Assembly (NCBI RefSeq): GCF_000523235.1
Contig: NZ_CP006850.1
Span: forward strand, 992,001-1,056,000
Length of the DNA stretch: 64,000 nt
Reading direction: 5' to 3'
DNA from: Nocardia nova SH22a
GTDB lineage: Bacteria > Actinomycetota > Actinomycetes > Mycobacteriales > Mycobacteriaceae
The notes under the pieces were generated by a model. It saw only the letters and a program-made list of their open reading frames with translations, ran no database searches and was not told the DNA's origin. The position numbers were made by a program, and so were the translations under genes. Positions within the stretch are counted from its first letter, which is position 1, and each line of letters starts with the position of its first letter. Positions 17,531 through 25,376 of the stretch are shown one piece after another.

Positions 17531-17650
17531 CTCGCCACCACGACTTCCGTTGCGCGAGAGCAGGTTACGCGACCTCGATCCGGGTCCGGGCCATCCGGCC
17601 GGGTTTCGACCCGAGCTCCACGACGCCGTTCTCCGCGATCGCGTCGATCA
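17531..17650 (-). pseudogene. Fragment related to the 23399-23776 protein, with a nonsense codon
   Basis: Read on the minus strand this stretch encodes ...ARTRIEVA, a stop, then PALAQRKSWWR. This matches the region VQIEITHPALAQRKSWWRR of the intact minus-strand gene at 23399-23776. The DNA core CACCACGACTTCCGTTG is identical at 17537, 19236 and 23607. It looks like one of two decayed copies of that gene in the insertion. Confidence 0.5.
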
Positions 17651-17658
17651 GTAAAGTT

Positions 17659-17877
17659 GTGCGACTCGCAGTCGAATGTCGACGGTCGAATTCGATGCCT
17701 CGTCGAGGTGTCTTCGAGGTCACCGGTGGTGTTGGCGTAACGAGAACGCTCGTCCAGATGCCTGGTGAGGGCAACGGCGCTCCGGGCCGGTTCGAATGGA
17801 TTGTGGACGGTAACAACGTGACTCACCAGATGTTCGTACGCAACGGAACGATCAACGGAGTGCCGATCAAGCCATGA
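17659..17877 (+). pseudogene. Orphan C-terminal piece of a polymorphic toxin
   Basis: The frame encodes 72 residues and ends in GRFEWIVDG...VTHQMFVRNGTINGVPIKP. I recognise this as the kind of closing segment found at the C-terminus of secreted polymorphic toxins (E-W-I-V, V-T-H-x-x-F, N-G-x-P pattern). Nothing upstream supplies a secretion or repeat domain, so it appears to be a displaced toxin tip. The GTG at 17659 is nominal, as the frame is open further upstream without coding character. Its stop overlaps the DUF2247-like gene as ATGA, the coupling expected for a toxin and its immunity gene. The identification is from sequence pattern only. Confidence 0.5.
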
Positions 17878-18371
17878 GCGATAAACTTGTGCAGTTTCAT
17901 CTTCCGGCCTCTTTCATCGGTTCCCGGGCCAGGCTGACCCCCGGAGAGCTGCAATACGGTTATCGAAATGATTGGCTTTCGGCCGAGGATGTCGTTCGGA
18001 TCGCCACGGAATACGTGGTGCCGGAAACGGACTCGTTGAAAGCGGTGGAGGCGTTGTCGCTCCTGCTGTCCGACGAGTTGGATCGTGTTCCGGAGTTGGT
18101 CGAGCAGCTGACCGCCGACGTCGAATCGGTGTGGACATACCTTGCCGTGGCATGGGTTTACGAACACCCCGCAGACTTCGACGACAATCCGATCCAAGCA
18201 GTCGAAATGCTGTACGCGGACTTCGGCTGTCCGGCCGAAATGGAGCCGTTTGTTCCATTCATGCCGCCGCCTCCGGGTGGAAAGCCGGGCCCCGAGGGCC
18301 TGGACGAGCGGCTGAGAAGCTACCTGACGGAAAGCTGGGATCGCTTCAAGACGGCTCGAATTCAGGATTGA
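17874..18371 (+). CDS. DUF2247-like immunity protein
   Basis: A 165-residue acidic, probably cytosolic helical protein. The N-terminal GYRNDWLSAEDVVRIATEYV, the central WTYLAVAWVYEHPADFDDN and the stretch AVEMLYADFGCPAEMEPFVP followed by FMPP fit my recollection of the DUF2247 family, which comparative studies of polymorphic toxin systems list as immunity proteins. It overlaps the preceding toxin-tail frame by ATGA. The inferred job is to neutralise a toxin carrying that tail. As the toxin is now only a fragment, this is likely an orphan immunity gene retained for protection against neighbours. Confidence 0.6.
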   Translation: MSDKLVQFHLPASFIGSRARLTPGELQYGYRNDWLSAEDVVRIATEYVVPETDSLKAVEALSLLLSDELDRVPELVEQLTADVESVWTYLAVAWVYEHPADFDDNPIQAVEMLYADFGCPAEMEPFVPFMPPPPGGKPGPEGLDERLRSYLTESWDRFKTARIQD

Positions 18372-18385
18372 CCCCGTCCGAACTG

Positions 18386-19204
18386 TCAGCGGGTACCGAG
18401 CAGCAGGGTTTGTGTGCTGCGTCCGATCGGGCCCTTGTGGTCGAACAGGCGCGATTCGGCCAGTCCGATGCCGCCGGGACCGGGGTAGGTGGTCGCGTCC
18501 AGGCAGATCCATTCACCAACCGGCTCACGGTGCAGCGATACCGTGAGGTCGGTGTTGATGAAGAAGTATCGGTCCCATGCCAGGACGGAGCTGACGCCGT
18601 TGCCGAAGTCGGCGGCGGCGAGGACTCGCTGCAGCGGGGTCAGCGAGGTGCCGGCCACGATCGGGTAGCGCAAGCGAATCCAGCACACGGCCGGGCCCGG
18701 CGTCAGGAAGGCGCCGGAGACGAATCGGTACTCGACTCCGGTATGGAATCCGACCGGCTGATTACTGGGGAAGCGGTGGTCCGGTTTCGGGGTCACGGTG
18801 TGCGGACCGGGGTGGGTGTCCACTGCCGACGCCTCGCTCGGCAGGTCGAGTTCCGCTTCTCCCGGGCCGAGCCGCCAAGCGGACGCCTTCAGCACGGGCC
18901 CCCGATCGGAACTCAGTGTCGCCTCGATCAATTCGACAGCGCGCCCAGGGGCACCGACACGCGGTGCGGCCCGCGTGACGTGTGCTTCGGCACGTAGCGG
19001 CGCGATAGGCACCGGCCCGAGAAATTCAACTGTCACCCGCCCGACCCGGCACCGCGGCCGCGGCTCGCATTGCTCGATCACATGGCCCAGCAACGCCGAC
19101 GGTGCCCCGCCGTGCTGAGCGTCCGGTGACCAAGGCCCGCGGGTGAACTCGGTGGGGTGGTACAGACCCGGATCCGACGAGTCGGTCAGGTAGAACGCGG
19201 TCAT
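18386..19204 (-). CDS. Acyl-CoA thioesterase family protein (TesB-like double hotdog)
   Basis: A 272-residue protein with the two-hotdog layout of TesB-like thioesterases. The first half has QHGGAPSALLGHVIEQ, containing the conserved GG-P-S/A-L pattern on the long helix, followed by VTVEFLGPVPIAPLRAEA. The second half has LAAADFGNGVSSVLAWDRYFFINTDLTVSLHREPVGEW, the typical DFGNG and D-L-T residues, and ends with S-R-L-F-D-H-K-G-x-I-G-R. It would hydrolyse acyl-CoA esters in the cytosol. GGAAGGAG lies before the ATG at 19204. It converges on the DUF2247-like gene, with only 14 bases between stops, and shows no operon partner. Confidence 0.8.
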   Translation of the reverse strand: MTAFYLTDSSDPGLYHPTEFTRGPWSPDAQHGGAPSALLGHVIEQCEPRPRCRVGRVTVEFLGPVPIAPLRAEAHVTRAAPRVGAPGRAVELIEATLSSDRGPVLKASAWRLGPGEAELDLPSEASAVDTHPGPHTVTPKPDHRFPSNQPVGFHTGVEYRFVSGAFLTPGPAVCWIRLRYPIVAGTSLTPLQRVLAAADFGNGVSSVLAWDRYFFINTDLTVSLHREPVGEWICLDATTYPGPGGIGLAESRLFDHKGPIGRSTQTLLLGTR

Positions 19205-19230
19205 GGGCCCGCTCCTTCCGTGATCGAGGC

Positions 19231-19400
19231 GGCGTCACCACGACTTCCGTTGTGTGAGAGCAGGATACGTGACCGTCCTCGCATATTCGTCGGCATGGGA
19301 GAGGTTGTTGGTGAGGCGCAGCCTGCCGACGACGCGAATCCGAAGGTGCTTGCGGACATTTGCGGCCGCCTCGGTGATCGCGGCTCGGAAAGGCGGTAGA
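19231..19400 (-). pseudogene. Second fragment related to the 23399-23776 protein
   Basis: On the minus strand this stretch reads ...VTYPALTQRKSW followed directly by a stop where the intact gene has a second tryptophan. The same DNA core as in the other two copies is at 19236. It lies between the divergent thioesterase and secA2 genes. The extent towards 19400 is approximate. Confidence 0.45.
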
Positions 19401-19453
19401 ACTGAAAGGCCTTCCCCGGTCGGGATGGCCGACCGGTAGGGGAGGAGTCGCGG

Positions 19454-21781
19454 GTGCGCAGGTTCGGTGAGCGGATCAGGCAGTTGCTGCAGCGGCCCGG
19501 CGCCAGTGATCTGTCGAAATATCTTCCGGTTGTCGCCGCCGCGGGTGAACGGGAGTCCGACCTTCGCGAACTGCCGTCGAGCGAGCTGGCGGCGATTGTG
19601 CGCGGCAACCGGCCGCGGCCGTTCGAACGCGCCGACGTGATCGAATTCTGTGCGGCGGGCCGGGAAATCGCGCGCCGGATATTGGGTGAGCGGCCATTCG
19701 ACACACAACTGCAGGGTACGGCCGCGCTCCTGGACGGATATGTCGTGGAAATGGCAACCGGCGAGGGAAAAACGCTGTCCGGGGCACTTGCCGCGATCGG
19801 ATTCGCGTTGCAGGGCCGCCGGGTTCATGTGGTCTCGGTGAACGATTATCTGGCGCGGCGCGATGCCGAATGGATGGGGGATCTGTATGCGGCGTTCGGA
19901 GTTTCGGTCGGCTGGGTGGAACAACGCACCGGCCGGAGCGACCGCCGCGCTGCTTACGCGTGTGATGTGACCTATGTGTCGGTGAGCGAGGTCGGATTCG
20001 ATGTGTTGCGGGACCGGCTGTGCACCGACCCCGCGGATGTGTTGCTCCCCGAACCGGATGCCGTTATCGTCGATGAAGCGGACGCCGTGCTGATCGACGA
20101 GGCCACGGTGCCATTGGTACTGGCCGGTGAGGCCGAGATAGGGTACGGCGATCCGGAAATAGCGCGAATCGTGGCCGGTCTCAGCGAAATCCACCATTAC
20201 GAAATCGACGACGACCGGCGCAACATATATCTGACCGATGCCGGGATCGACCGCGTCGAGGTGCTGCTCGGCGGCATCGACCTGCATACCGTGGAACATT
20301 CCGAAGTGCTGACCTGCGTTCAGTTGGCTCTGCATGCACATGCCCTGCTACGTCGCGACGTCGACTACATCGTTCGTGGCGGCACGGTGGAATTGATCAG
20401 TCTCGCTCGTGGCCGGGTGGCCCGGCTGCAGCGCTGGCCGGACGGATTACAGGCCGCGGTGGAAGCCAAGGAAGGGCTCGCCATGAGCCCGGCCGGTGAA
20501 ATCCTGGATTCGATTCTCGTGCAGGCGTTGGTCAGCCGCTATCGCACGATATGCGGGATGAGTGGGACGGCGGTCGCAGTCGCCGATCAACTCGCGGAGT
20601 TCTACCGGCTGGAGACCGGGCGGATCCCGACGAATGTGCCCTGCATCCGCGATGACGAACCCGATCGAATGTACGCGACCGCGGCCCAGAAGCAGCACGC
20701 CATAGTCGAATACGTCCGCACGATTCACGAGACCGGGCGCCCGGTGCTGCTGGGCACGACGAGTGTCGTCGAATCCGAGGAGATCGCCGGAAAACTCGCT
20801 GGGGCGGGTATCGAGGGGGTGGTCCTCAATGCCAAGAACGACGCCGAGGAGGCAGCGATCGTTTCGCGGGCCGGTGAATACGGTCGGGTCACCATTTCGA
20901 CCCAGATGGCGGGCCGAGGTACCGATATCCGGCTCGGTTCACCCGACGGGACCGACCGATCGCGCGTGGTGGCTCTCGGGGGACTGTGCGTGGTCGGTTC
21001 CGGGCGCTATCACACCGGCCGCCTGGATGATCAGCTTCGTGGGCGTTCGGGGCGCCAAGGCGATCCGGGCAGCTCGGTGCTGTTCACGAGTCCGGAGGAC
21101 GAGTTGTTCACGCAGCACATCCAGGATGCGACCGGTTCGGACATACCCGATGCGGACGGGCGGATGCACTCGCCCGCGATCCAGCGAACGATGGAACACG
21201 CGCAGCGAATCGCGGAGGGCGCGCACCTCTCGATTCACCGGAACAGTTGGCGCTACCACCATCTCATCACTCTGCAGCGCGACACCGTGCTCGCGCACCG
21301 CGACGAGGTCCTGCGTGGCGATCTGGGCGTGCGGCGGCTGCGTGAACTCCGCCCGGAACGAGGTGACCGGATATCGGCCACGGTGGGAGAGCCCATTCTG
21401 ACCGAGGCATCTCGCGCGATCGTCCTCTATCACATCGACCGATGCTGGAGTGAACATCTGGCGTTCCTCGCCGATGTCCGAGAGGGGATTCACCTGCGCG
21501 CGATCGGGCGGGAAACCCCCATCGACGAATTCCATCGAACAGCGGTCGCGGAATTCACCGGGTTCCTGCCCGAGGTCTATCGAAGATCCGCGGACACGTT
21601 CGACGCCGCCGAGATCACCGGCGCAGGTGTGGATCTCGCGGGCATGGGACTCGATCGCCCCACTTCCACCTGGACGTACATGGTCAATGACAATCCGTTC
21701 GGCTCCGCGGAGGAGCGATTTCTGGATTTCCTGGGCGGTCTGGTCCGCGACGGTGCGGCGAAGATCGGGTTGCGTGATTGA
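19454..21781 (+). CDS. secA2: Accessory preprotein translocase ATPase SecA2
   Basis: A 775-residue SecA-family ATPase, close to the length of mycobacterial SecA2 and shorter than housekeeping SecA. Walker A is MATGEGKT (about residues 99-106), the DEAD-like box is VDEADAVLIDEA (about 205-216), and the helicase motif QMAGRGTDIRLG lies near 486. The preprotein-crosslinking and helical scaffold regions follow, but the C-terminal zinc-binding tail of SecA1 is absent. The start is GTG 19454 with GGGGAGGAG upstream. In mycobacteria SecA2 exports a small set of proteins, some without classical signals, and works with the normal SecYEG. Here the gene lies between the two ribosomal-protein blocks. No accessory SecY is present; secY itself is at 28418. 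Confidence 0.88.
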   Translation: MRRFGERIRQLLQRPGASDLSKYLPVVAAAGERESDLRELPSSELAAIVRGNRPRPFERADVIEFCAAGREIARRILGERPFDTQLQGTAALLDGYVVEMATGEGKTLSGALAAIGFALQGRRVHVVSVNDYLARRDAEWMGDLYAAFGVSVGWVEQRTGRSDRRAAYACDVTYVSVSEVGFDVLRDRLCTDPADVLLPEPDAVIVDEADAVLIDEATVPLVLAGEAEIGYGDPEIARIVAGLSEIHHYEIDDDRRNIYLTDAGIDRVEVLLGGIDLHTVEHSEVLTCVQLALHAHALLRRDVDYIVRGGTVELISLARGRVARLQRWPDGLQAAVEAKEGLAMSPAGEILDSILVQALVSRYRTICGMSGTAVAVADQLAEFYRLETGRIPTNVPCIRDDEPDRMYATAAQKQHAIVEYVRTIHETGRPVLLGTTSVVESEEIAGKLAGAGIEGVVLNAKNDAEEAAIVSRAGEYGRVTISTQMAGRGTDIRLGSPDGTDRSRVVALGGLCVVGSGRYHTGRLDDQLRGRSGRQGDPGSSVLFTSPEDELFTQHIQDATGSDIPDADGRMHSPAIQRTMEHAQRIAEGAHLSIHRNSWRYHHLITLQRDTVLAHRDEVLRGDLGVRRLRELRPERGDRISATVGEPILTEASRAIVLYHIDRCWSEHLAFLADVREGIHLRAIGRETPIDEFHRTAVAEFTGFLPEVYRRSADTFDAAEITGAGVDLAGMGLDRPTSTWTYMVNDNPFGSAEERFLDFLGGLVRDGAAKIGLRD

Positions 21782-21792
21782 GCGAGGTTCTC

Positions 21793-21807
21793 TTACCTGC
21801 GAGGTAA
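21793..21807 (+). promoter_or_regulatory. Palindrome matching the HxlR-locus operators
   Basis: TTACCTGCGAGGTAA is a perfect inverted repeat 116 bases before the SnoaL-like gene. Its half-site TTACCT is the same as in the operators between the HxlR regulator and NmrA-like gene at 24382-24417, which suggests shared control. Confidence 0.5.
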
Positions 21808-21922
21808 TCGACTGTGGGTTGTGTGCGTGCCAGGCTTGCGGGAGTGAGAACGGAGAGTGCCGCCACCGCGAGGGCCGTCCGGACTACGCAGACGGGCCTA
21901 TTCCATGGGAGGAAGCAGCAGC

Positions 21923-22399
21923 GTGTCCGAACATGAGCAGTTCGTGGGGAAGTTCATCGACTTCTGGAAGGATCCGTCGCCGGAGCGGATGGCGGAAATC
22001 CTGCATCCGGACGTGGTGCTGACCCAGCCGCTGGCCGCACCGATGCGGGGTATCGACGCTGCCCGGCAGGAGTTTCGGCGCATCTGGCGGTTGTTTCCCG
22101 ATCTGCGCGCGGAAGTGGACCTCTGGCGCGGGGACGCCGCGGCACTGTTCATCGAGTTCCGATTGCGGGCGAAGGTCGGCCGCGAACTCGTCGAATGGCC
22201 GAATATCGATCGGTTCGTATTGCGCGACGGAAAGGCGGTCGTGCGGACGAACTACTTCGATCCGCTCCCGGTCCTGCCGGTGATCGCCGAACATCCCTCG
22301 CTGTGGTGGCGCTGGTGGACTTCGGGCGCGGCGCGACCGTGGAAGACCGGGCACGGGATCGACGACTACAACACGGTGGTTCCTCGCGAGATCTCTTGA
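21923..22399 (+). CDS. SnoaL-like / NTF2-fold protein
   Basis: A 158-residue single-domain protein of the NTF2/SnoaL-like fold. The first helix VSEHEQFVGKFIDFWKDPSP, the HPDVVLTQPLAAPMRGIDAA segment, the EFRRIWRLFPDLRAEVDLW helix-strand, and the closing strand with LRDGKAVVRTNYFDPLP are all usual for the family. Members include small-molecule cyclases, isomerases and binding proteins; the substrate is not predictable. I chose GTG 21923 because GGGAGGAAG lies seven bases before it; the ATG at 21905 sits inside that site. A TTACCT palindrome upstream links it to the HxlR regulator described below. Confidence 0.75.
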   Translation: MSEHEQFVGKFIDFWKDPSPERMAEILHPDVVLTQPLAAPMRGIDAARQEFRRIWRLFPDLRAEVDLWRGDAAALFIEFRLRAKVGRELVEWPNIDRFVLRDGKAVVRTNYFDPLPVLPVIAEHPSLWWRWWTSGAARPWKTGHGIDDYNTVVPREIS

Positions 22400-22408
22400 T
22401 CTCCCCGG

Positions 22409-23170
22409 TTATGGGTTGTCCGAATGCGATGAGACCGAAGACAGAAAAGTGTGTAGCCGGTCGGCGAAACCCGGTGCGGCGGGGACGAAATGGCCTGCGC
22501 CGGGGTGGACGGCTCGGTCGGCGCCCAGTTCCTCGGCGAGAGCGTCGCAGATTCGTTCCAGGCCGGCGGTGTGCCTGCCGGAGGCGACCAGGGCCGGGAT
22601 TCCGGCGGCTCGCAGAACCGACAGGTTCGGGTGGGCCTGGCCGGGGAGTCGGCTGTTGTGGGCGCGTTCGATCGCGGTGACCGCCGCCTCCGGAAGCCGA
22701 TCGGAGTCGGAGATGGGGGAGCCGGCGAGGGTGAGGAATTCGCGCAGGGCGCTCGGATCGGCGTCGAGACCGTCGGTGAGGACGGTGTTTCCGAGCTGTT
22801 CGAGGTGGGCGACCTCGGGATCGCGGGGAAGCAGGAAGTAGAGCGGCGGTTCGATCAGGGTCAGGGAGCGGACGGTTTCCGGGTGGTCGGCGGCGGCCAG
22901 GAGCGTTCCGAGTACGCCGTAGGAGTGGGCGACCACATGGGGGCGGTATTCGCGGAACACATCGGTGAGATCGTCGGCGTCGACCAGGAAATCCTGCCGA
23001 CCCCGGAGCGGTGGCGGGCTGGGGTCGAAGCCCCGCCGGTACACGTGGAGCACGGTCCAGTGTTCGGTGAGCGATTCGAGCCCGGACCAAGTGGATTTCG
23101 GCCCGGCACCGCCGTGCACCAGCGCCACCTGCGGTCCGTCACCCTGCGCGCGTACGGTGAGAACAGCCAC
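22409..23170 (-). CDS. Alpha/beta-fold hydrolase
   Basis: A 253-residue alpha/beta hydrolase. The oxyanion region is VALVHGGAGPKSTW, the nucleophile elbow is AHSYG (serine about residue 83, with Ala in place of the first Gly), and the C-terminal histidine is in HPGAGHFVP. The sequence TVLHVYRRGFDPSPPP is the typical strand-loop after the oxyanion hole. The substrate is unknown; esterase or haloperoxidase-like roles are possible. The start is a GTG at 23170. It converges on the SnoaL-like gene with nine bases between stops. Confidence 0.75.
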   Translation of the reverse strand: MAVLTVRAQGDGPQVALVHGGAGPKSTWSGLESLTEHWTVLHVYRRGFDPSPPPLRGRQDFLVDADDLTDVFREYRPHVVAHSYGVLGTLLAAADHPETVRSLTLIEPPLYFLLPRDPEVAHLEQLGNTVLTDGLDADPSALREFLTLAGSPISDSDRLPEAAVTAIERAHNSRLPGQAHPNLSVLRAAGIPALVASGRHTAGLERICDALAEELGADRAVHPGAGHFVPAAPGFADRLHTFLSSVSSHSDNP

Positions 23171-23398
23171 GAATCTATTATGCCCCTGGGAGTTTCGCCT
23201 GAGGGCATTGCCTGCTTCGGCGAATCGATGGCCGGTCGGATCAACTCCGTTGCTTCAGTAGTTTCGAGTGCGGTGCAGGGAGACGTACCGCTGTCGTCGG
23301 GTGCTGCTGTCCCGCAGCCGGGGGAATGCTCGAATCAGTGGTCTTTGCGGCGAGCGGACAGGTCCGATCGGCTCGTGTGTCGAGTAAAGCGTTGCCGC

Positions 23399-23776
23399 TC
23401 AGAATGTTTCGATCGATATCGAGTCCGCGTCACGGACGTCGAGCACCCGGTCCAGAACCGATGCGATGATCGCCGCGATCTGGTCCCAGTCGAGTTCGGT
23501 GGTCGATATCTCCCGTCCGTAGTTCACCGGTCCCTGAGTGAAGCCGAGGTCGGTGAGTGCGGCGATCTTGGCCTCTCGCAACGGATTCGGTGGGGAACTG
23601 CGTCGCCACCACGACTTCCGTTGTGCGAGTGCGGGATGGGTGATCTCGATCTGCACCGCATCCGGGTATCCGAGCCACTGCACGAACCCCGCACCGGCGG
23701 TGAGCACCGCGACATCGTCGCCGTCTCCGGTGGTGGCGGCGAGGGTTCGCCGAACCAGTGCCACAACCTCGTCCAT
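23399..23776 (-). CDS. Small protein of TY-Chap/YbjN-like type, possible immunity or chaperone
   Basis: A 125-residue protein, start ATG 23776 with GGAAGGAGGG upstream. The order of elements (DEVVALVRRTLA helix, GFVQWLGYPDAVQIEI strand pair, AKIAALTDLGF, then DWDQIAAIIASVLDRVL helix) resembles the YbjN/TY-Chap (tir-chaperone-like) domains found in actinobacterial polymorphic toxin and effector loci. This is a pattern match, not a firm assignment. Two degraded copies of its central segment (peptide PAL-QRKSW) lie at 17531 and 19231, each with a stop codon, which suggests a repeatedly acquired and lost gene. Confidence 0.5.
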   Translation of the reverse strand: MDEVVALVRRTLAATTGDGDDVAVLTAGAGFVQWLGYPDAVQIEITHPALAQRKSWWRRSSPPNPLREAKIAALTDLGFTQGPVNYGREISTTELDWDQIAAIIASVLDRVLDVRDADSISIETF

Positions 23777-23972
23777 AGTCCCTCCTTCCGGGCAGGGTAC
23801 TGCCGACGACCGGTAGTGCGTAGCCGTCTCGGCGACGGAGCTCGGGAATCAGGGGCAGTCGCTGATCCGCGGCCGATAGCGTGTCGAGTTCGTACGCTCC
23901 GCCGTGCCGCGGGCATATCGGTCAACGGGGGAGCCGTGTCGAACCCGTCCCCTCCGCGCGGCAACTCCTCGA

Positions 23973-24371
23973 TCATCGCCGCTCCTGGTCGTACTGATGC
24001 TGAGCGGTGACAACCTCGATCGCGTGCTGGCGAATCCAGTCGAGCAACGACTGCATCGAGTCGATGAGTCCGCGGCCGAGCGGGGTGAGGTCGTAGGACA
24101 CTCGCGGTGGTGCGGTGGGCTCGACCGTGCGGGCGACCAGCCCGTCGCGGACCAGGGTGCGCAGGGTCTGCGACAGCATCTTCTCGCTGATCCCGCCGAT
24201 GGTCGCGTGCAGTTCGGAGTAGCGCCGCGGTCCCGCGCCGAGTGCGGTGAGGATCAGCATTCCCCAGCGGCCGGTGATGTGCTCGAGCAGTTCGCGCGCC
24301 GGGCATTCGGTGTTGAATGCGTCACTGATACCTCGCCAGGCATCGTGCCCTGCCTGAGAACCGACCGTCAT
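23973..24371 (-). CDS. HxlR-family winged-helix regulator
   Basis: A 132-residue HxlR-type DNA-binding protein. The N-terminal CPARELLEHITGRWGMLILTAL, the winged helix RRYSELHATIGGISEKMLSQTLRTLVRDGLV and the wing PRVSYDLTPLGRGLIDSM are characteristic. A single cysteine near residue 23 sits where redox-sensing HxlR proteins have theirs. It is divergent from an NmrA-like oxidoreductase 62 bases away, the usual partnership, and two palindromes lie between them. It probably represses the pair. Confidence 0.85.
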   Translation of the reverse strand: MTVGSQAGHDAWRGISDAFNTECPARELLEHITGRWGMLILTALGAGPRRYSELHATIGGISEKMLSQTLRTLVRDGLVARTVEPTAPPRVSYDLTPLGRGLIDSMQSLLDWIRQHAIEVVTAQHQYDQERR

Positions 24372-24381
24372 GCCCGGAGCT

Positions 24382-24417
24382 TACCTCGAGGTAGGTGCTT
24401 TCTCTGGGTAAGTTACC
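24382..24417. promoter_or_regulatory. Double operator in the HxlR/NmrA divergent promoter
   Basis: Two inverted repeats lie in the 62-base gap: TACCTCGAGGTA (24382-24393) and GGTAAGTTACC (24407-24417). The half-site TTACCT occurs also before the SnoaL-like gene at 21793. They are the obvious binding sites for the HxlR protein. Confidence 0.65.
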
Positions 24418-24433
24418 TGCTTACGCTGCACAT

Positions 24434-25261
24434 ATGGTCACAGTTGTTTTCGGAGCCAGGGGTAATGTCGGCCGCCGTGTCGCGGCGGATCTGATCGCGA
24501 CGGGGGAGGAGGTCCGCCTGACGAGCAGGCAGCCGGAGGGCTTGTCGTCGTCCGCAGCCGAGGTCGTCGCCGCCGACCTGGAGCGGCCCGAGTCCCTGCC
24601 CGCCGCGCTGGACGGCGCGCAGCGGGTATTTCTCTACGCCAAACCCGCGGGTATCGACGGATTCGTGGCCGCGGCGGAGGCGGCCGGGGTCCGGCAGGTG
24701 GTCCTGTTGTCCTCCGGGGCTGTACTGCGCGGCCCGGATGATCCCATCGGCCGGGACCATCGGACAGTCGAGTCCGCCATCGAAAAGTCCGGTCTGGCTT
24801 GGACTTTCATCCGGGCAGGGGGATTCGCCGCCAACACACTGTGGTGGTGGCGCGCCTCGATCCGCGACGAGGGAGTCGCCCGGGTGCCGTATCCGGAGGC
24901 ATGGGCCGCCCCGATCCACGAGAAGGATCTGGCCGCGATCGCGGTGACCGCCCTGACCGAGTCCGGACACGACGGCCGCGCCTATCCGGCCTACGGCCCC
25001 GAGGTCCTGACGGTGCGCGAACAGATACAGCAGATCGGCGCAGCCCTGAACCGCGACATCGCGATCGAGGTGATCTCGGAGGAGCAGGCGCGCATCGAAC
25101 TGGCGAAAACCATGCCGCAGATCGGCGTGGACGCGGTTCTGGCCGGATGGCGGGCTGGGACGACAACCCGACCGGAGGTGTCGGTGATCTCCGACATCAC
25201 CGGCCGACCCGCGCACACGTTCGCGCAGTGGGCCGTCGACCACCGCGACGATTTCAGGTGA
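24434..25261 (+). CDS. NmrA-like NAD(P)-binding oxidoreductase
   Basis: A 275-residue atypical short-chain-dehydrogenase-fold protein of the NmrA/quinone-oxidoreductase-like group. The cofactor motif is VVFGARGNVGRRV (residues 4-16) and a further typical stretch is VVLLSSGAVL. The segment LAWTFIRAGGFAANTLWWW replaces the SDR catalytic YxxxK, as in NmrA-like sensors and QOR2-like reductases. It is divergently transcribed from the HxlR regulator, a common pair in which the reductase or redox sensor is induced by quinones or aldehydes. The ATG at 24434 follows the operator region closely, so the leader is short. Confidence 0.8.
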   Translation: MVTVVFGARGNVGRRVAADLIATGEEVRLTSRQPEGLSSSAAEVVAADLERPESLPAALDGAQRVFLYAKPAGIDGFVAAAEAAGVRQVVLLSSGAVLRGPDDPIGRDHRTVESAIEKSGLAWTFIRAGGFAANTLWWWRASIRDEGVARVPYPEAWAAPIHEKDLAAIAVTALTESGHDGRAYPAYGPEVLTVREQIQQIGAALNRDIAIEVISEEQARIELAKTMPQIGVDAVLAGWRAGTTTRPEVSVISDITGRPAHTFAQWAVDHRDDFR

Positions 25262-25335
25262 ACATGCGGAACGGCCGACCCGACTCCGGCAACACCGCAG
25301 TCGATGCCTGCATATAAAGGGAACCGCCCCCGATT

Positions 25336-25363
25336 TTGGCTGCTCGGACGCCTCCCCTACACT
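25336..25363 (+). promoter_or_regulatory. Promoter of rpsH operon
   Basis: TTGGCT and TACACT are 16 bases apart (TTTGGC with 17 is equally good). The stretch after the -10 reads ACCGGTTGCC, close to the CGGGTTGCC at the same position of the rplN promoter. The distance to the start codon is about 177 bases, again as in rplN (about 172). Confidence 0.6.
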
Positions 25364-25376
25364 AGACCGGTTGCCC

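Noticed and set aside
17565..17816. Minus-strand frame opposite the toxin tail as a gene
   Set aside because: Only its last part matches the related protein at 23399, and a stop codon interrupts the motif; it is described as a fragment instead.
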